From contig CM060197.1 in NCBI GenBank assembly GCA_030549335.1, positions 45,287,654 to 45,351,653 on the forward strand: DNA of 64,000 bases. The letters run 5' to 3'. Numbering within the stretch: position 1 is the first letter of the stretch; each line of letters starts with the position of its first letter. The notes beneath the pieces were generated by a model. That model was not told the origin of the DNA, searched no databases, and was given only the letters and a program-made list of their open reading frames with translations. The translations under genes and the position numbers were made by a program. This stretch comes from Pontederia crassipes (taxonomy: Eukaryota; Streptophyta; Magnoliopsida; Commelinales; Pontederiaceae). Positions 21,354 to 32,012 of the stretch are shown here, piece by piece.

Positions 21354-24300
21354 TCAAGTGTTCAAGGCACTGATGTCTGCTTCAATTACAGAATCGTCCT
21401 CATCTTGCTCAGACTCCGAATTCATCTGCATTAATAAATATTAAAAAGAGACGAATTAAAAAATGTTAGTTCACTTGTTTTGTTGTTCAAGGCACTGTTG
21501 TTTTGTTCTTCTTTTTGCTGTCTTGATAAGCAAAAAGGGATTCCCTCAGGAGCTGATCAATTCAGCTAAATCCGAAGAAATTTCATATGAAAAAAGTTCA
21601 GACGTTCAACTCACCGACATCCCTTCGAACCCATAAAAGTCATCCTCCGGCTCAGACTCTGGATGCATCTGCGTTGACAAACATAAATGAGTAGTAGTTG
21701 ATATAAATTTTACTTTTGTTGTTTGCATGTTTAATTACTAAAAAGCGTGGACGTCTTCTCATTTCACCTGAAGATCACCTGAGCCGTCCCAGATTTGATG
21801 CTGGTAGTGGTACCAAATCTTAACAAATGGAGATCGATGTATCTGCACGTCCTGCACGTTGGGAGGGAGGCGCTCGTCCGGAGGGATCTGTAGGTGACGA
21901 CAATTGCGGATCTCCAAATGCTGAAGTGAAACGAGGTTGCCAAATCCCACAATAGACCTTAATTTCTTGCAGCAACGAATACTTAACTTCTTAATTGAGC
22001 GTAGGAGTTGGCTATCGTGAAAAATAAAAGAGCCATCCTTCAAATGGAGATTGACTATTAACAAATCTCGGAGCATTGGTAAGTAGTCGCTAAGTATCAG
22101 GATCTCGGGATTCCACTCCATGCAAAGTGTTAATTTAGTGACTGAAGGGAGTGACGGGAGCCTTATTACAGGACATCCACTAATGAAGAGGCTCTCAAGA
22201 GCAGGTAGATGCGGGAACCTACGTAGCTTTGGGCATTTAATGAAACAAAGACTACGAAGGCATGGAGAGACTACGTAGCTCTTTGCATCTTCTTCTCTAT
22301 TTCTATCAACAGCAGGACTCACCGAACAGAGCAACTCGCGCCCAACAGTTCCCACTCTTTCCAGTCGTCCTATATAAAGAAGCTTTAAACGAGGCAGCTG
22401 ACCAAGTGATGGCAGAGATTCGATCTTGGGACAGACTAAATGTAATTCTTCCAGTTTGGAGACGGAATCCAACCACATCGGCAGGATGGTACCTGGATAG
22501 TAATGTATACCCAAACTTTTGATGTTGGAATGCGGACGGAGACATTCCAACATCTGTTCCGCCAATTTCTCATCACAGTCAACCGTATAATCTTCATCCC
22601 AACATAACGCTAATTCCACAATTCCTCTCATGGCCTTCAAATAAGATTCTGAAGGAGTAAAATCACAAGGGCCAACCGTCTCAAGTCCACTTACATGCAA
22701 CTTTCCTCTAAGGTCGACCAAGTCCTTCAAATGTCTCAATTGGCACTTCCATGTTTCAGCACCGACCACAAAATGTCTCAATTTTCGAAGGTGGGTTAGC
22801 TCCATAACCTCATGTGGCATTCCGTATCGTGAACGCCCAGAGAAATTACGCAAGTTAACTAAGTCTCCAATACGATTGGATAAGTCAAAGGAGCTGTACT
22901 TAAGATCTAACGTTTGAAGATAATAAAGATTGTACACAGATTCAGGAATATCAGCAATATGCATATTAGAACCCAGATATCTTAAGTGCTTGATAGTATC
23001 AATGAAATCCAAGGTTATATCTTCGTTCCTCAATTCATGTCTACGAAAATTGAGTGTCCTAAGATTTCTCAAATTATTCATTAAATAAGACATCGACTTG
23101 CTAATAGGAAAATCTCTCACGGAATGAAACATGAGCGTTCTTAGATGAAGCTTCGTTTCTAATAATGGCTCCAAATCTTTCGTTTTGAATTTCTCCTTGA
23201 CAAAAATGGACATGTGCCGAATTGTTTTTGGCATCATGTGATCATGTAATTTGTCCGTGCTTATCAATAAATACTCATCTTTAGCCATGTCTTGTGCTAA
23301 ATCGTGAATAAGGTCATGCATCACAAAACTTCTGCGGTCATCAACATGATACTGTAGAATCGATCTATGCAACAGTTCTTTGAAATAGTCATTGCCTATA
23401 TCTTCTTCCTTCTTCCTCCCCTTTGGTCGAAGGAATCCCTGTGCCATCCATTGTTGAACTATAGTTGCTTGTTTAAGTGGAGAATTCTTTGGGAACAAGC
23501 ATAAGTACATAAAGCACGGTTTCAATTCTGTTGGCATATGATCATAGCTCAATTTTAAAGCCGGCAAGATGCCATTATTTTCATCACCAAATTCCCACAG
23601 CTTGCTATCCAATATTTCTATCCATGCCTCTTCATCATCTTCAATACTAAGAAAACTTGCAAGAACCTTGACGGCCAAAGGTAACCCTCCACACTTTTCA
23701 ATGATCTTCTTACTGATATCCAAAACATTTTGATTTAGTTCATAATGTCGGCCTTCAAAACAAATCTTTGAAAACAACGACCAGCAATTATCGAAAGATA
23801 AAATTTGCAACTTTAATGGGTCTGTTGTTTGCATAATTTTTGCAGCACTCTCATTTCTGGTGGTGACTAAAATTTTACCTACACCAACATCAACCAGGAG
23901 ACTTCTTAATGAAATCCAAAGCTCTAAGCTTTCATTCCAAACATCATCCAGCACTAAAAAGAATTCCTTCCATTTCAATTTTCGCTTGAGAGTATCATGA
24001 TTCTTATTGAAACTCGTATTACTATTCACAACCATGTCGAAAGAGGCACAAATTCTTGTGAACAGATTTTCAACAATGAAGTCTTCTGAAACACATATCC
24101 ATCCTTTGAGACCAAAGTGTTGATACACTCTTGGATCATGATACACCATCTGTGCAAGTGTAGTTTTGCCTATTCCACCCATACCAAGTATGGGAAGAAC
24201 TGAAACTCTACCTTCATTAGATTGGCACGGTCTTTCGAGTAACCACTTAATTATATTTTCCTTGTCGCCTTGCCTTCCAAAAGTTTTATCATCATCGAAG

Positions 24301-24803
24301 CAGGAAGTGGTTTCTATGGGCTTCCACTTTTTAACTCTCCTTCTCTTTCCATCTCTCTCTCTTAAGCTAATGCGATTCCATTCTTCTGTGATCTCTTTAA
24401 ATCTCTCCCGAATCTCGTTCACTGTACTTGTCAATTCATTTGAGACAGAAATCCTTGGATGATAAGAGTTCCAGTCAAATATTACCTCATCCGCATGCTT
24501 AGTATCGTTCATGCGGCAAGCCATGACCTTCTTTCTAGCTTCCACTTTGGCCCGAAGCACTTCATATTCGTACTCGTCTATTGCATCCTCTGCATCATAT
24601 GCCACCTCTTTGAGCTCTCTCAGGCGAAGCTGCTCGGACTTGTCGCTTATATCCTTCTCTTCCGCATCTTCAAGCACGGCGTGGATCCTCTTCATGGTGT
24701 CTGCCAAATCGTGGAGCTGCTGCTCAGCCGAGGAAGACGAGAAAGCCTGTGGGACCAAGGACGAGATCCTCTTTACGAGGGAAGTGAGAACTGCCATGGC
24801 CAT
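21354..24803 (-). CDS. R1: intact CC-NB-ARC-LRR immune receptor (three-exon model)
   Basis: An intracellular NLR receptor expected to bind ADP/ATP and trigger defence on pathogen sensing. Model: exon 1 24803-21768, exon 2 21668-21615, exon 3 21425-21354, all phase 0 with GT-AG borders (CAG|GTGAAA, GCAG|ATG, TCG|GTGAGT, GCAG|ATG), giving 1053 aa. The Met at 24803 (MAMAVL) starts the usual Rx-N coiled coil. The frame stays open 77 codons upstream but looks like leader. Motifs: EDAID 72-76, P-loop GMGGIGKTT 207-215, kinase-2 FLVLDDVW 282-289, RNBS-B KILVTTR 310-316, GLPLA 373-377, RNBS-D CFMYLCLFPKN 430-440, MHD 495-497, then LRRs from about 520 to 1000. All key residues are present. Exons 2 and 3 add acidic tails (MHPESEPEDD..., MNSESEQDEDD...). 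Without splicing of intron 1 the protein ends VK at 21759. R2 and R3 are broken paralogues. Confidence 0.9.
21615..21668 (-). other. R1 acidic micro-exon 2 (18 codons)
   Basis: Encodes MHPESEPEDDFYGFEGMS, preceded by an AG acceptor (aacgcag) and followed by a consensus donor (GTGAGT). Length is 54 nt, so splicing it in or out keeps frame. R2 preserves it at 37470-37523 as MDPVSEQEDDDYWVEGLS, open, with both splice sites. Conservation of frame and sites between R1 and R2 supports a real exon. Confidence 0.75.
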
Positions 24804-25110
24804 GTTTGAGGGGTGTTCTGATTCGTCTGAAGTTGGGATAGTTTTGTAATCAATAACTCGTGATCTTGTAATGAAGAAGTTGCTGGTTTTGTCCAAGAAG
24901 TTGCTGGTTTTGTACTTCAAATAAATCCTAGACTTGGAAGTCAATGTGCTGATTAGCGACGATACTCTAATTTTATTAATTAGTTCTGTGATGTATGTGT
25001 ATGTCGTGTTGTGCATGCAAATGTGAGAAAACATGCAAAGAGTAAAAGCTTGTGCGATATATGTTAATCAGATGCTATCACATCTTCGAAGCAATGACAA
25101 GTATGCAATC
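24804..25110 (-). promoter_or_regulatory. Putative R1 5' leader and promoter
   Basis: Upstream of the R1 Met. Contains a W-box-like TTGACT on the minus strand (24939-24944) and a TATA-like atatat near 25057-25062. A short tandem repeat 'ttgctggttttgt' sits at about 24879-24913. Part of this flank is conserved upstream of R3 (44611 onward) and near 41757. Functional assignment is inference only. Confidence 0.25.
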
Positions 25111-25411
25111 AGTTTTAAACTGCATCAAATGGGTGCTTAGTGACAAAATGTACGTTTCATAATAGAAGGAAAAAAGATAAAAAAAAAACACTAACAACGA
25201 TATAAAATACAGATCTCATGCGAGCAGTAAATACAGATCTCAACTCTCGTATGGACATACCAACAATATGATTTTTATTTAGCTAAATATTTTCTTGTGA
25301 ACTTTTTTATTTCTATTAAATAAATATGTTAAAGCATGCGCTTAGAAGAAAATGAAGATCTGAAAGTAACGTGAAAAGAAAAATTGACCAATCTGTCTTT
25401 TATTTCGGATG

Positions 25412-27515
25412 GTGGTGGAATGAAGATATGAAGAATTTACAAATTGACCAATACGAAGATCTGAAGTGTGTGAGAGTTAGAAGGAGATGCTAGTATCATG
25501 TGGGAGAATGTGGCAAAAAAGGTTGAAATGGTTGCTAAAGCCATTTTAGGAGAATCAAAAGGTTTTGGACCACGAGATAAGGAGACTTGGTGGTGGAATA
25601 AGGAGGTCCAAGAAAAGGTGCGTAATAAGAAGAATTGTTTCAAGGCGATACACTTGGACAATAGTTCTGACAATTGAGAAAAATATCGTTTGACGAAAAG
25701 GGAGGCTAAGAAGATAGTTAGTGATGCTCGTGCTAAAGAATATGAGAGTTTTATAAGGAGTTAGGGACAAAGGCTGATGAACAAATGATTTACAAGATTG
25801 CAAGGAATAAAGAGAATGAGTCGAGAGATTTGGATCAAGTAAGATGCATAAAAAATGAAGTTGGCAAGGTTTTAGTTACTGAAGTAGATATTAAGAACAG
25901 ATGGGAAGAGTATTTCTATAAGCTATTTAATGATGGATGTGAAGGTTTTCGTTGTGATTTGGAGGACTTGACAGTTATCGAATGTGAGCTTAATATGTCA
26001 TTTTATCGTAGAATTAGAGTCTCGGAGGTTAGCGAAGCTCTTAAGAAAATGGAGAATGGTAAAGTCGTTGGACCGGATGGTATACCGATTGAAGTTTGGA
26101 AATGTTTAGGAGAAAAATGTGTGTTGTGGTTATGTAAACTATTTAATGAGATTTTACGGTAAAAAAAGATGCCTGATGATTGGAGATTAAGTACATTAGT
26201 TCCTATTTACAAAAATAAAGGGGATATTCAGATTTGTGCAAATTATAGAGGGATTAAACTTATGAGTCACACAATGAAATTATGGGAAAAAGTGATTGAG
26301 CATAGATTGAGAATGGAGACTAGTATTTCTGAGAGACAATTTGGGTTCATGGCAGAAAGATCCACTACAGAGGCGATTTATTTACTAAGGGGGATGATGG
26401 AGAAGTATCGAAGTAGGAGAAGAGACTTACATATGGCTTTCATTGACTTAGAGAAGGCGTATGAACGGGTACCGATGGATGTACTTTAGAAAGCCTTGCA
26501 AAAGAAGAGGGTGAGTGTTGCCTACATTAAGGTAATATACAATATGTACGATGGGGCATTGACTAGGGTTAGGACACCCGGAGATGAGACAAATGAATTT
26601 CCTATAGGAATTGGCCTACATCAAGGATCAGCTTTAAGCCCGTATCTATTTAACTTAGTTATCGATGCTATAACCGAGAGTATCACAGATGAGGTACCTA
26701 AGTGCATGCTATTTGCGGATGATATAGTACTTTTAGCGGATTCAAGAGAAGAGATTAATACAAAATTGGAAATATGGAGAAATACGTTGGATTCAAAAGA
26801 TTTTCGTTTAAGTAGGAATAAAACAGAATATATGCATAGTAATTTCACAAATAAACAACTTAGAGACGATTTGAAAGTTAGGCTAGGGGAGGATATAATT
26901 CCTCAAGTGACAAAGTTTAAATATTTAGGATCAATTGTAAGACAAGATGGTGAGATTGATGACGATGTTAATCATAGAATTCAAGCTGGTTGGTGTAAGT
27001 GGAGGAAAGTCACTGGAGTTCTTTGTGATAGAAAAGTACCCAATAAAGTTAAAGGAAAATTCTATCGTACTGCTATAAGGTCAGCAGTGTTATATGGTAG
27101 TGAATGTTGGGCTATGAAAGGACAACGTGAACGTAAAATGGGGGTAGCCGAAATGAGGATGTTGACATGGATGTGTGGTCATACAAGATTAGATAAGATT
27201 AGGAATGACCATATACGTGAACGAGTCGGAGTGGCTCCTATTAGTGAGAAAATGGTAGAGAATCGTTTGAGATGGTTTGGTCATGTTCAGAGAAGACCAT
27301 TAGATGCGCCAGTAAGAAGAGTAGATCAAATAATCTGGAGTCCGATTAAAAGAGGGAGAGGGAGGCCAAGGCGGATACTTGGCGAACTAATAAAGCAAGA
27401 TCTATTGGTGAATAATATACCGAAAGATTTGGTTACTAATAGAGCGGAATGGCGTCGTATGATCCATGTAACCGATCCCACCTAATAAGATAAGGTTTTA
27501 TTATTGTTGTTGTTG
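25412..27515 (+). mobile_element. 5'-truncated RTE-type LINE with 19-bp TSD
   Basis: Flanked by ctgtcttttatttNggatg at 25393-25411 (N=c) and 27516-27534 (N=a). The 3' end reads DPT, stop, 'taataagataagg' and a ttattgttgttgttg tail, typical of plant RTE elements. Loss of the endonuclease portion indicates 5' truncation at insertion. An 87-bp piece of the same family's 3' end lies inverted at 54473-54559. The element separates R1's flank from the spacer at 27535. Confidence 0.85.
25461..27485 (+). pseudogene. RTE reverse transcriptase, broken
   Basis: Non-LTR reverse transcriptase. From 25785 one frame runs to 27485 with only two nonsense codons (26160-26162, 26487-26489). Upstream, a one-base deletion near 25751 and a TGA near 25674 (probably from TGG) break the connector. 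RT motifs in order: GKVVGPDGIPIEVWK, LSTLVPIYKNKGD, NYRGIKLMS, ERQFGFMAERST, MAFIDLEKAYERVP, GLHQGSALSPYLFNLVID, the catalytic MLFADDIVLLADS, and FKYLGSIVRQDG. The C-terminal region LRWFGHVQRR...WRRMIHVTDPT is characteristic of plant RTE ORFs. The endonuclease domain is absent. The few lesions suggest a fairly young copy. Confidence 0.85.
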
Positions 27516-27534
27516 CTGTCTTTTATTTAGGATG

Positions 27535-28369
27535 TATTTGAGTCATCCAAAATCGGCGTTCTAGATATTTTGAACACAGTCAGTTAAAATACATCAAGTG
27601 CACAACAATTGATAAATCAATTTATCTTCTAGTAGTTGGTGGCTAAATTAATATATTCAAAATGTTTTTTGCAGCCTTGAAATGTAAGTTCAAGAGTTTT
27701 GCATTCTTTTTGTTTCTCAACATGTCTAGTTCTAGGATTTTTTCTTACCTTCAAATGTATTTTTCTTATTTTTCTTTATACAATGTACGGACAGTTTGCA
27801 ATTTTTTCTAACGTTTCAAAAAAACTATGATCAGACACATTTTGAAAAGTTTCTTAGTGCATTCTTTTTTCAGGGCAAATAAATACATGTTTAGAATGTT
27901 CGTTTATATATTTAAAAAGCTTTTGTAATTACAAAAATAAATACTTTGCATAATTACAAAAAAAATACTTTGCTTAATTACAAAAATAAACACTTCGCAT
28001 AATTATACTTTGCAAACTAGCCCTGTTCACAGATTAGAATAGAAATGGAGACGCCAAATTGCACCAATTGCAAGTCTGCAAACAATTAGTGTTCCAAAGT
28101 GCAAGTAATTTTGTCCACCAAAGGAGGGCACAGCCTTCTACCTATGAAACAAAACAATGCAAAATCGAAAAATAGAGTTCACAACCATTAATAAACTATT
28201 ATGTTCTGACCAAAAGAAAGTATCATCTTTTCCAAAAGGCTAAATAAAATAATTCTGCTTCCTTCATGCTTGGAATTAGTTGCCTGTGGGTGCACAATGC
28301 AGAGTAGCATGTTGAATAAGTAATTTCGTTCATGCATTAAGAAGTAAAATTGCCCTCGCCTGCTTGTGT
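27535..28369. repeat. Inter-receptor spacer block X
   Basis: From about 27781 to 28355 this aligns with 40149-40830 in the same orientation ('acaatgt.cgga.agtttgc', 'acgccaaattgcaccaatt', 'catgcttggaattagttgcct'). It lies between R1 and R2, and its relative lies between R2 and R3. It is therefore a spacer of the ancestral tandem CNL array. No gene seen. Confidence 0.65.
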
Positions 28370-28489
28370 TTTGGTTGCACTTTTTTTTAAATGGAAATGA
28401 TGATGCATTAATTACTCAATAGAGTCCGTATACAAATTATTGGGGACACCTGAAGGTAGAATGTCCACCCGAAAAAGATCGCTAGACGA

Positions 28490-29514
28490 TCTGCAACCAA
28501 AAGATGCCAAGGTATTTGCCTCAACATTATATCTTCAGTTTGCATAGATACAACTAAAGGGCAGAATCTTAGAAATAAACATTAAAATGTCGTTGAATAC
28601 ATTCTTGAGGCGCCAAGGACAGAGGGAGTTCTTATTGATGATTGCCACGACTGTAGATGAGTCGATTTCCAAAATCAGTTTTCCAATTCCAAGATTCACG
28701 CATTGTTGCAAACATGCACGAATTGCCCACATCTCCACTTCCAGAGCTGTGTTACAATGATATGGAAGTGCCCCTGCACAAATAGAAATAGTATTAGCGT
28801 CTCTCATAATATAGCATGCTCCTCCACTCTCGTGTTGATCACAAGGAGCTGACCGTGTTCAACTTGAACTAGGACTGGAGTGGGGGCTCCCAAGAAACCA
28901 AAATCTGATTTGTTGGGGAAGTCCCCTTAGAAATGTTGAGTGTGTGTAACTCATATAGAAGGCTAGGACCCGCGAACAAACCGCAACAATGGTTGCGTAG
29001 TTGGAGTTAAAGTATGCATCATTCATCATCTTCCATATACCCCACAATGTTAAGGCAAATAAGGATTGTAGACTAGTCCAAGAGGAGGGGTCGAGAAGAT
29101 CTTGTCCTTCCAGAACCTAGTCTCCATCCCTCCACTAAAGAAAAAATTGGAAGGTGTAATCTGTTTTGGATTGGAACAAGTCCCAGACATGAATGGAAAT
29201 AGGGCATTCAAAAAATAGATGAACATTTGTTTCAATGCTAGTACCGTAGAGAGAGCGGATAGGATTAGCAGAGGAAATAAATCTGGTAAGAATGTGCTTG
29301 GTGGGGAGTCTCTTATGTGCCAACTTCCAAAGAAAGACATGGATCTTAGGTGGAACCTTGATGCGCCAAATTTTTCTCCAGAGAGGCCATCCTGCATACT
29401 GTGGTGGCATGAGTGGCCTACTAATGAAGTTATAAATTGATTTAGCAATTGGAATACTCTTGTATCCTCATTGGGGAAAGCAAACAATTTAATAGATAGA
29501 ATCTTATCCAGCAA
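28490..29514 (-). pseudogene. L1 ORF2 C-terminus: zf-RVT and RNase H domains
   Basis: A zinc-binding reverse-transcriptase domain reads WRIKVPPKIHVFLWKLAHKR, with LFFECPISIHVWDLF further on (about 29410-29135). An RNase H-like domain follows, with GALPYHCNTALEVEMWAIRA and ILEIDSSTVVAIIN (about 28780-28590), ending near ANTLASFG at about 28495. These are the usual last two domains of plant L1 ORF2. Frames are broken between and after them, so no functional protein is made. Confidence 0.8.
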
Positions 29515-30339
29515 GCATGGTGAAAAGCAATTTGTAAGAATCTCAGCATCCTAGAAATTATGTGACATTAGATCAGTAATCATATAAGTATTCAATGGAG
29601 AGTAAACATTGATATAGGTGCCATGCAACTTAGTGGGATGTTAAATAACCATGGATCATAATATGCATTAGTAGAACTATTACTAATATGCTTTCCAAGT
29701 CCAAGCTTAATATTGTCCATAACATGTAAAAGTTGTTTTCAACACTAAGACTTCTTGGTACCAATTTCATCCTGATTATTTCTCTATGTAAGGGTGTATT
29801 GCCAAGGATGAGGGAAGTTATATTTCTTGGTTAACAGGTTTGAAAGAAGATATTGAGATTTGTTCATAATGGATAGGACTTTTTTGGCAGTAGAGCTGTT
29901 TGCATATGAGCCACTGATTTAATGCCTAATCCTCCTTTATGTTTAGGCAAAAGTGTGGTATCCTAGTGAATAAGGTGCATCCCTTGTTTCTCACCAGAGG
30001 AGGACCATAGGAAGGATCTAGCTAATCATTCCAATGATTCAATAAGACCAGTAGAAATATAAGTAGAGCTGAGAGTATAGTTTGGGATAGAGGACAAAGT
30101 AGATTGAATTAGGGTGATTTTTTCAGCTTAAGTGAGAGATTTTTTTCTTCCATCCATCTAATCTATTATGAGCCTTTGATTCCATATGTTGGAGAGACCT
30201 CATATTGATGTATTTGTATGAAATTGAAATTCCCAAATATATGAAGGGGAAGGAATCGAATGGTATATTTAAGGATTTTTTTATTAAAAGTTTCCTTTTA
30301 GCAAAAATTTGGGAGGAAGTTAGATAGAGGATTTATTTA

Positions 30340-31760
30340 AATTAATTTTCTAATTGGTCAGCTCTTTGTATTGCTTAGAATTCTCTTTTAGTTCGGAGCA
30401 ATTAGAAGTAGTAGTAGCCACGCATACTAATAAGTCATCGGCATAGAGTAGGTGGCTCATAGCTAAGGTTCCCATCTTGAATGGTTTGATATTCCCTCTA
30501 TTGACATGTTCAATAGGAGGAAAATACTTGAGATACCAGTATGAATAGATAGGGAGATAAAGGGTCACCCTGTCTTAGACCTTTGTGGCTCTTGAATTAT
30601 AGGGATAGGGCCCCATTTATGTTACAGGAGAATATTGGTGATTGAATGCAGGTCATGATCCAGTTAATGAATTTGAGAGGAAAGTGCATGAGATTAAGGA
30701 CCTTATAGACAGCATGCTAAGAGACTCAATCAAAAACTTTTTTCATGTCAGCCTTAAGAATAATGTATTTAATTTGCCTTTAGTTATTGAATGGGTAATT
30801 TCTTAAGCTAACATTAGATTATCTTGGATGGATCTGCCATTGACAAAGGCTACTTGAGTATTATCTACTAAAGTTTGAAGGGTTAATTTGAGTCTAAAGG
30901 CTAGGATTTTTACAATTAGCCTGAATATTACATTGCATAGTGATATGGGCCTATAATCAGGTATAGTCAATGTATTTGTTTTCTTTGGTATAAAAGTGGT
31001 AGAGGTAAATTCAGAGCTATGCGGTAACTGATTATGAAGGAAAAAGGATTGGATTTTAGAGCAGATATCTGATCCAATTATGTTCCAATAATTCCTAAAA
31101 AACTCAATGATGAACCCCTGGTGCCAGGTGCTAAAAGCAGTCTTTACTTTCTTTATTAGTGATCGGTGAGATCAAAGTAGGAACTCAGAAGCTATCCAGA
31201 GATGGCAAGGTTGGCCGGTCATTAGGGTGTGATAGAGGCATAGGGTCATGGCCCATAAGTTTAAATATTGTTTGATGGAATAGAATTTAATACCTTCAAC
31301 ATCAGTTATCAATGTACCATATTCATCCTTAATTTTAGTTATTTGGTTTCTCCTACTCCTAATAATGGTGCTAAGGTGAAAGAACTTAGTTTTTTATTTC
31401 CATCTTTAATCCAATTAGTTCTAGATTTGCCCACCATTTGATACTGATTTTCCTAAGAGAAGCTGCATGCTGATTATATTTTGATCTCAGAGTTTTCATT
31501 TCATTATCAGATAGTCCAAAAGATTCGTCTTTTTGTTATAGGATTGAGATCTCCTGCCTAACCTTCCTGGCTATAACCTCTAACCTGCCAAGATTGGTCC
31601 TCTTCCATTTCAATGTTTGTTTTTTAATGAGTTCTAGGGAACTTTTAATGGTAGCATGGCCATTTCTCTTGGCCCAAATATCCTTGACGATCTTCCTAGG
31701 CTGCTGATACTCAAATCAAAAGGGTTCATATTTGAATGATCTTGATTTGTCTGATTTGTT
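30340..31760 (-). pseudogene. L1 ORF2 reverse transcriptase, degenerate
   Basis: Recognisable minus-strand pieces: FKYEPFWFEYQQPRKIVKDI near 31720, the connector to about 31450, GLRQGDPLSPYLFIL at about 30585-30540, and the catalytic LLYADDLLVCVATT at about 30457-30415. Many stops and at least several frameshifts interrupt it. The RT signature 'GxxQGDPLSPYLF...YADD' assigns it to the L1 clade, not to LTR elements or pararetroviruses. Confidence 0.8.
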
Positions 31761-31779
31761 ATTTGTGTTCAGTAAAATT

Positions 31780-32012
31780 GGGGGTGTGATCAGATGTACC
31801 CCTATTGAGAGAGGTTAAAGATAGATTTAGGTAAGGGAGAAGCCAATGGTGATTAATTAAGACCCTATCAAGTTCGTAAAAAATTCTAGCATTTTGTGCT
31901 CTATTATTGCACCAAGTATATTGAGATCCAGAAAGTTGCTATATCAATCAAGTCTTGGTTTTGTATAAAATTCCGAAATACTCCAATAGATTTTTTAAAA
32001 GTGAAAGGGGTT
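31780..32012 (-). pseudogene. L1 ORF2 endonuclease, C-terminal half
   Basis: On the minus strand the text runs TPFTFKKSIGVFRNFIQNQD, LIDIA, TWCNNRAQNARIFYELDRVL, and ends near the SDH motif (GTSDHTP). This continues the half at 34905-35340, separated by the nested LTR-like insertion. Confidence 0.7.

Noticed and set aside
22262-22545. Open frames antisense or out of frame within the R1 LRR
   Set aside because: They overlap the conserved receptor frame and carry no domain; they are shadows.
24804-25034. Extension of the R1 protein to an upstream ATG at 25034 (77 more residues)
   Set aside because: The extra residues include a local DNA duplication (KTSNF repeated) and no NLR-like sequence. 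The Met at 24803 begins the standard Rx-N domain. The open frame is probably chance within the leader.
26169-27485. Endogenous pararetrovirus or LTR reverse transcriptase
   Set aside because: The GLHQGSALSPYLF / FADD motifs, GTT-rich tail and long TSD identify a non-LTR RTE element. No capsid, movement or protease motif is present.
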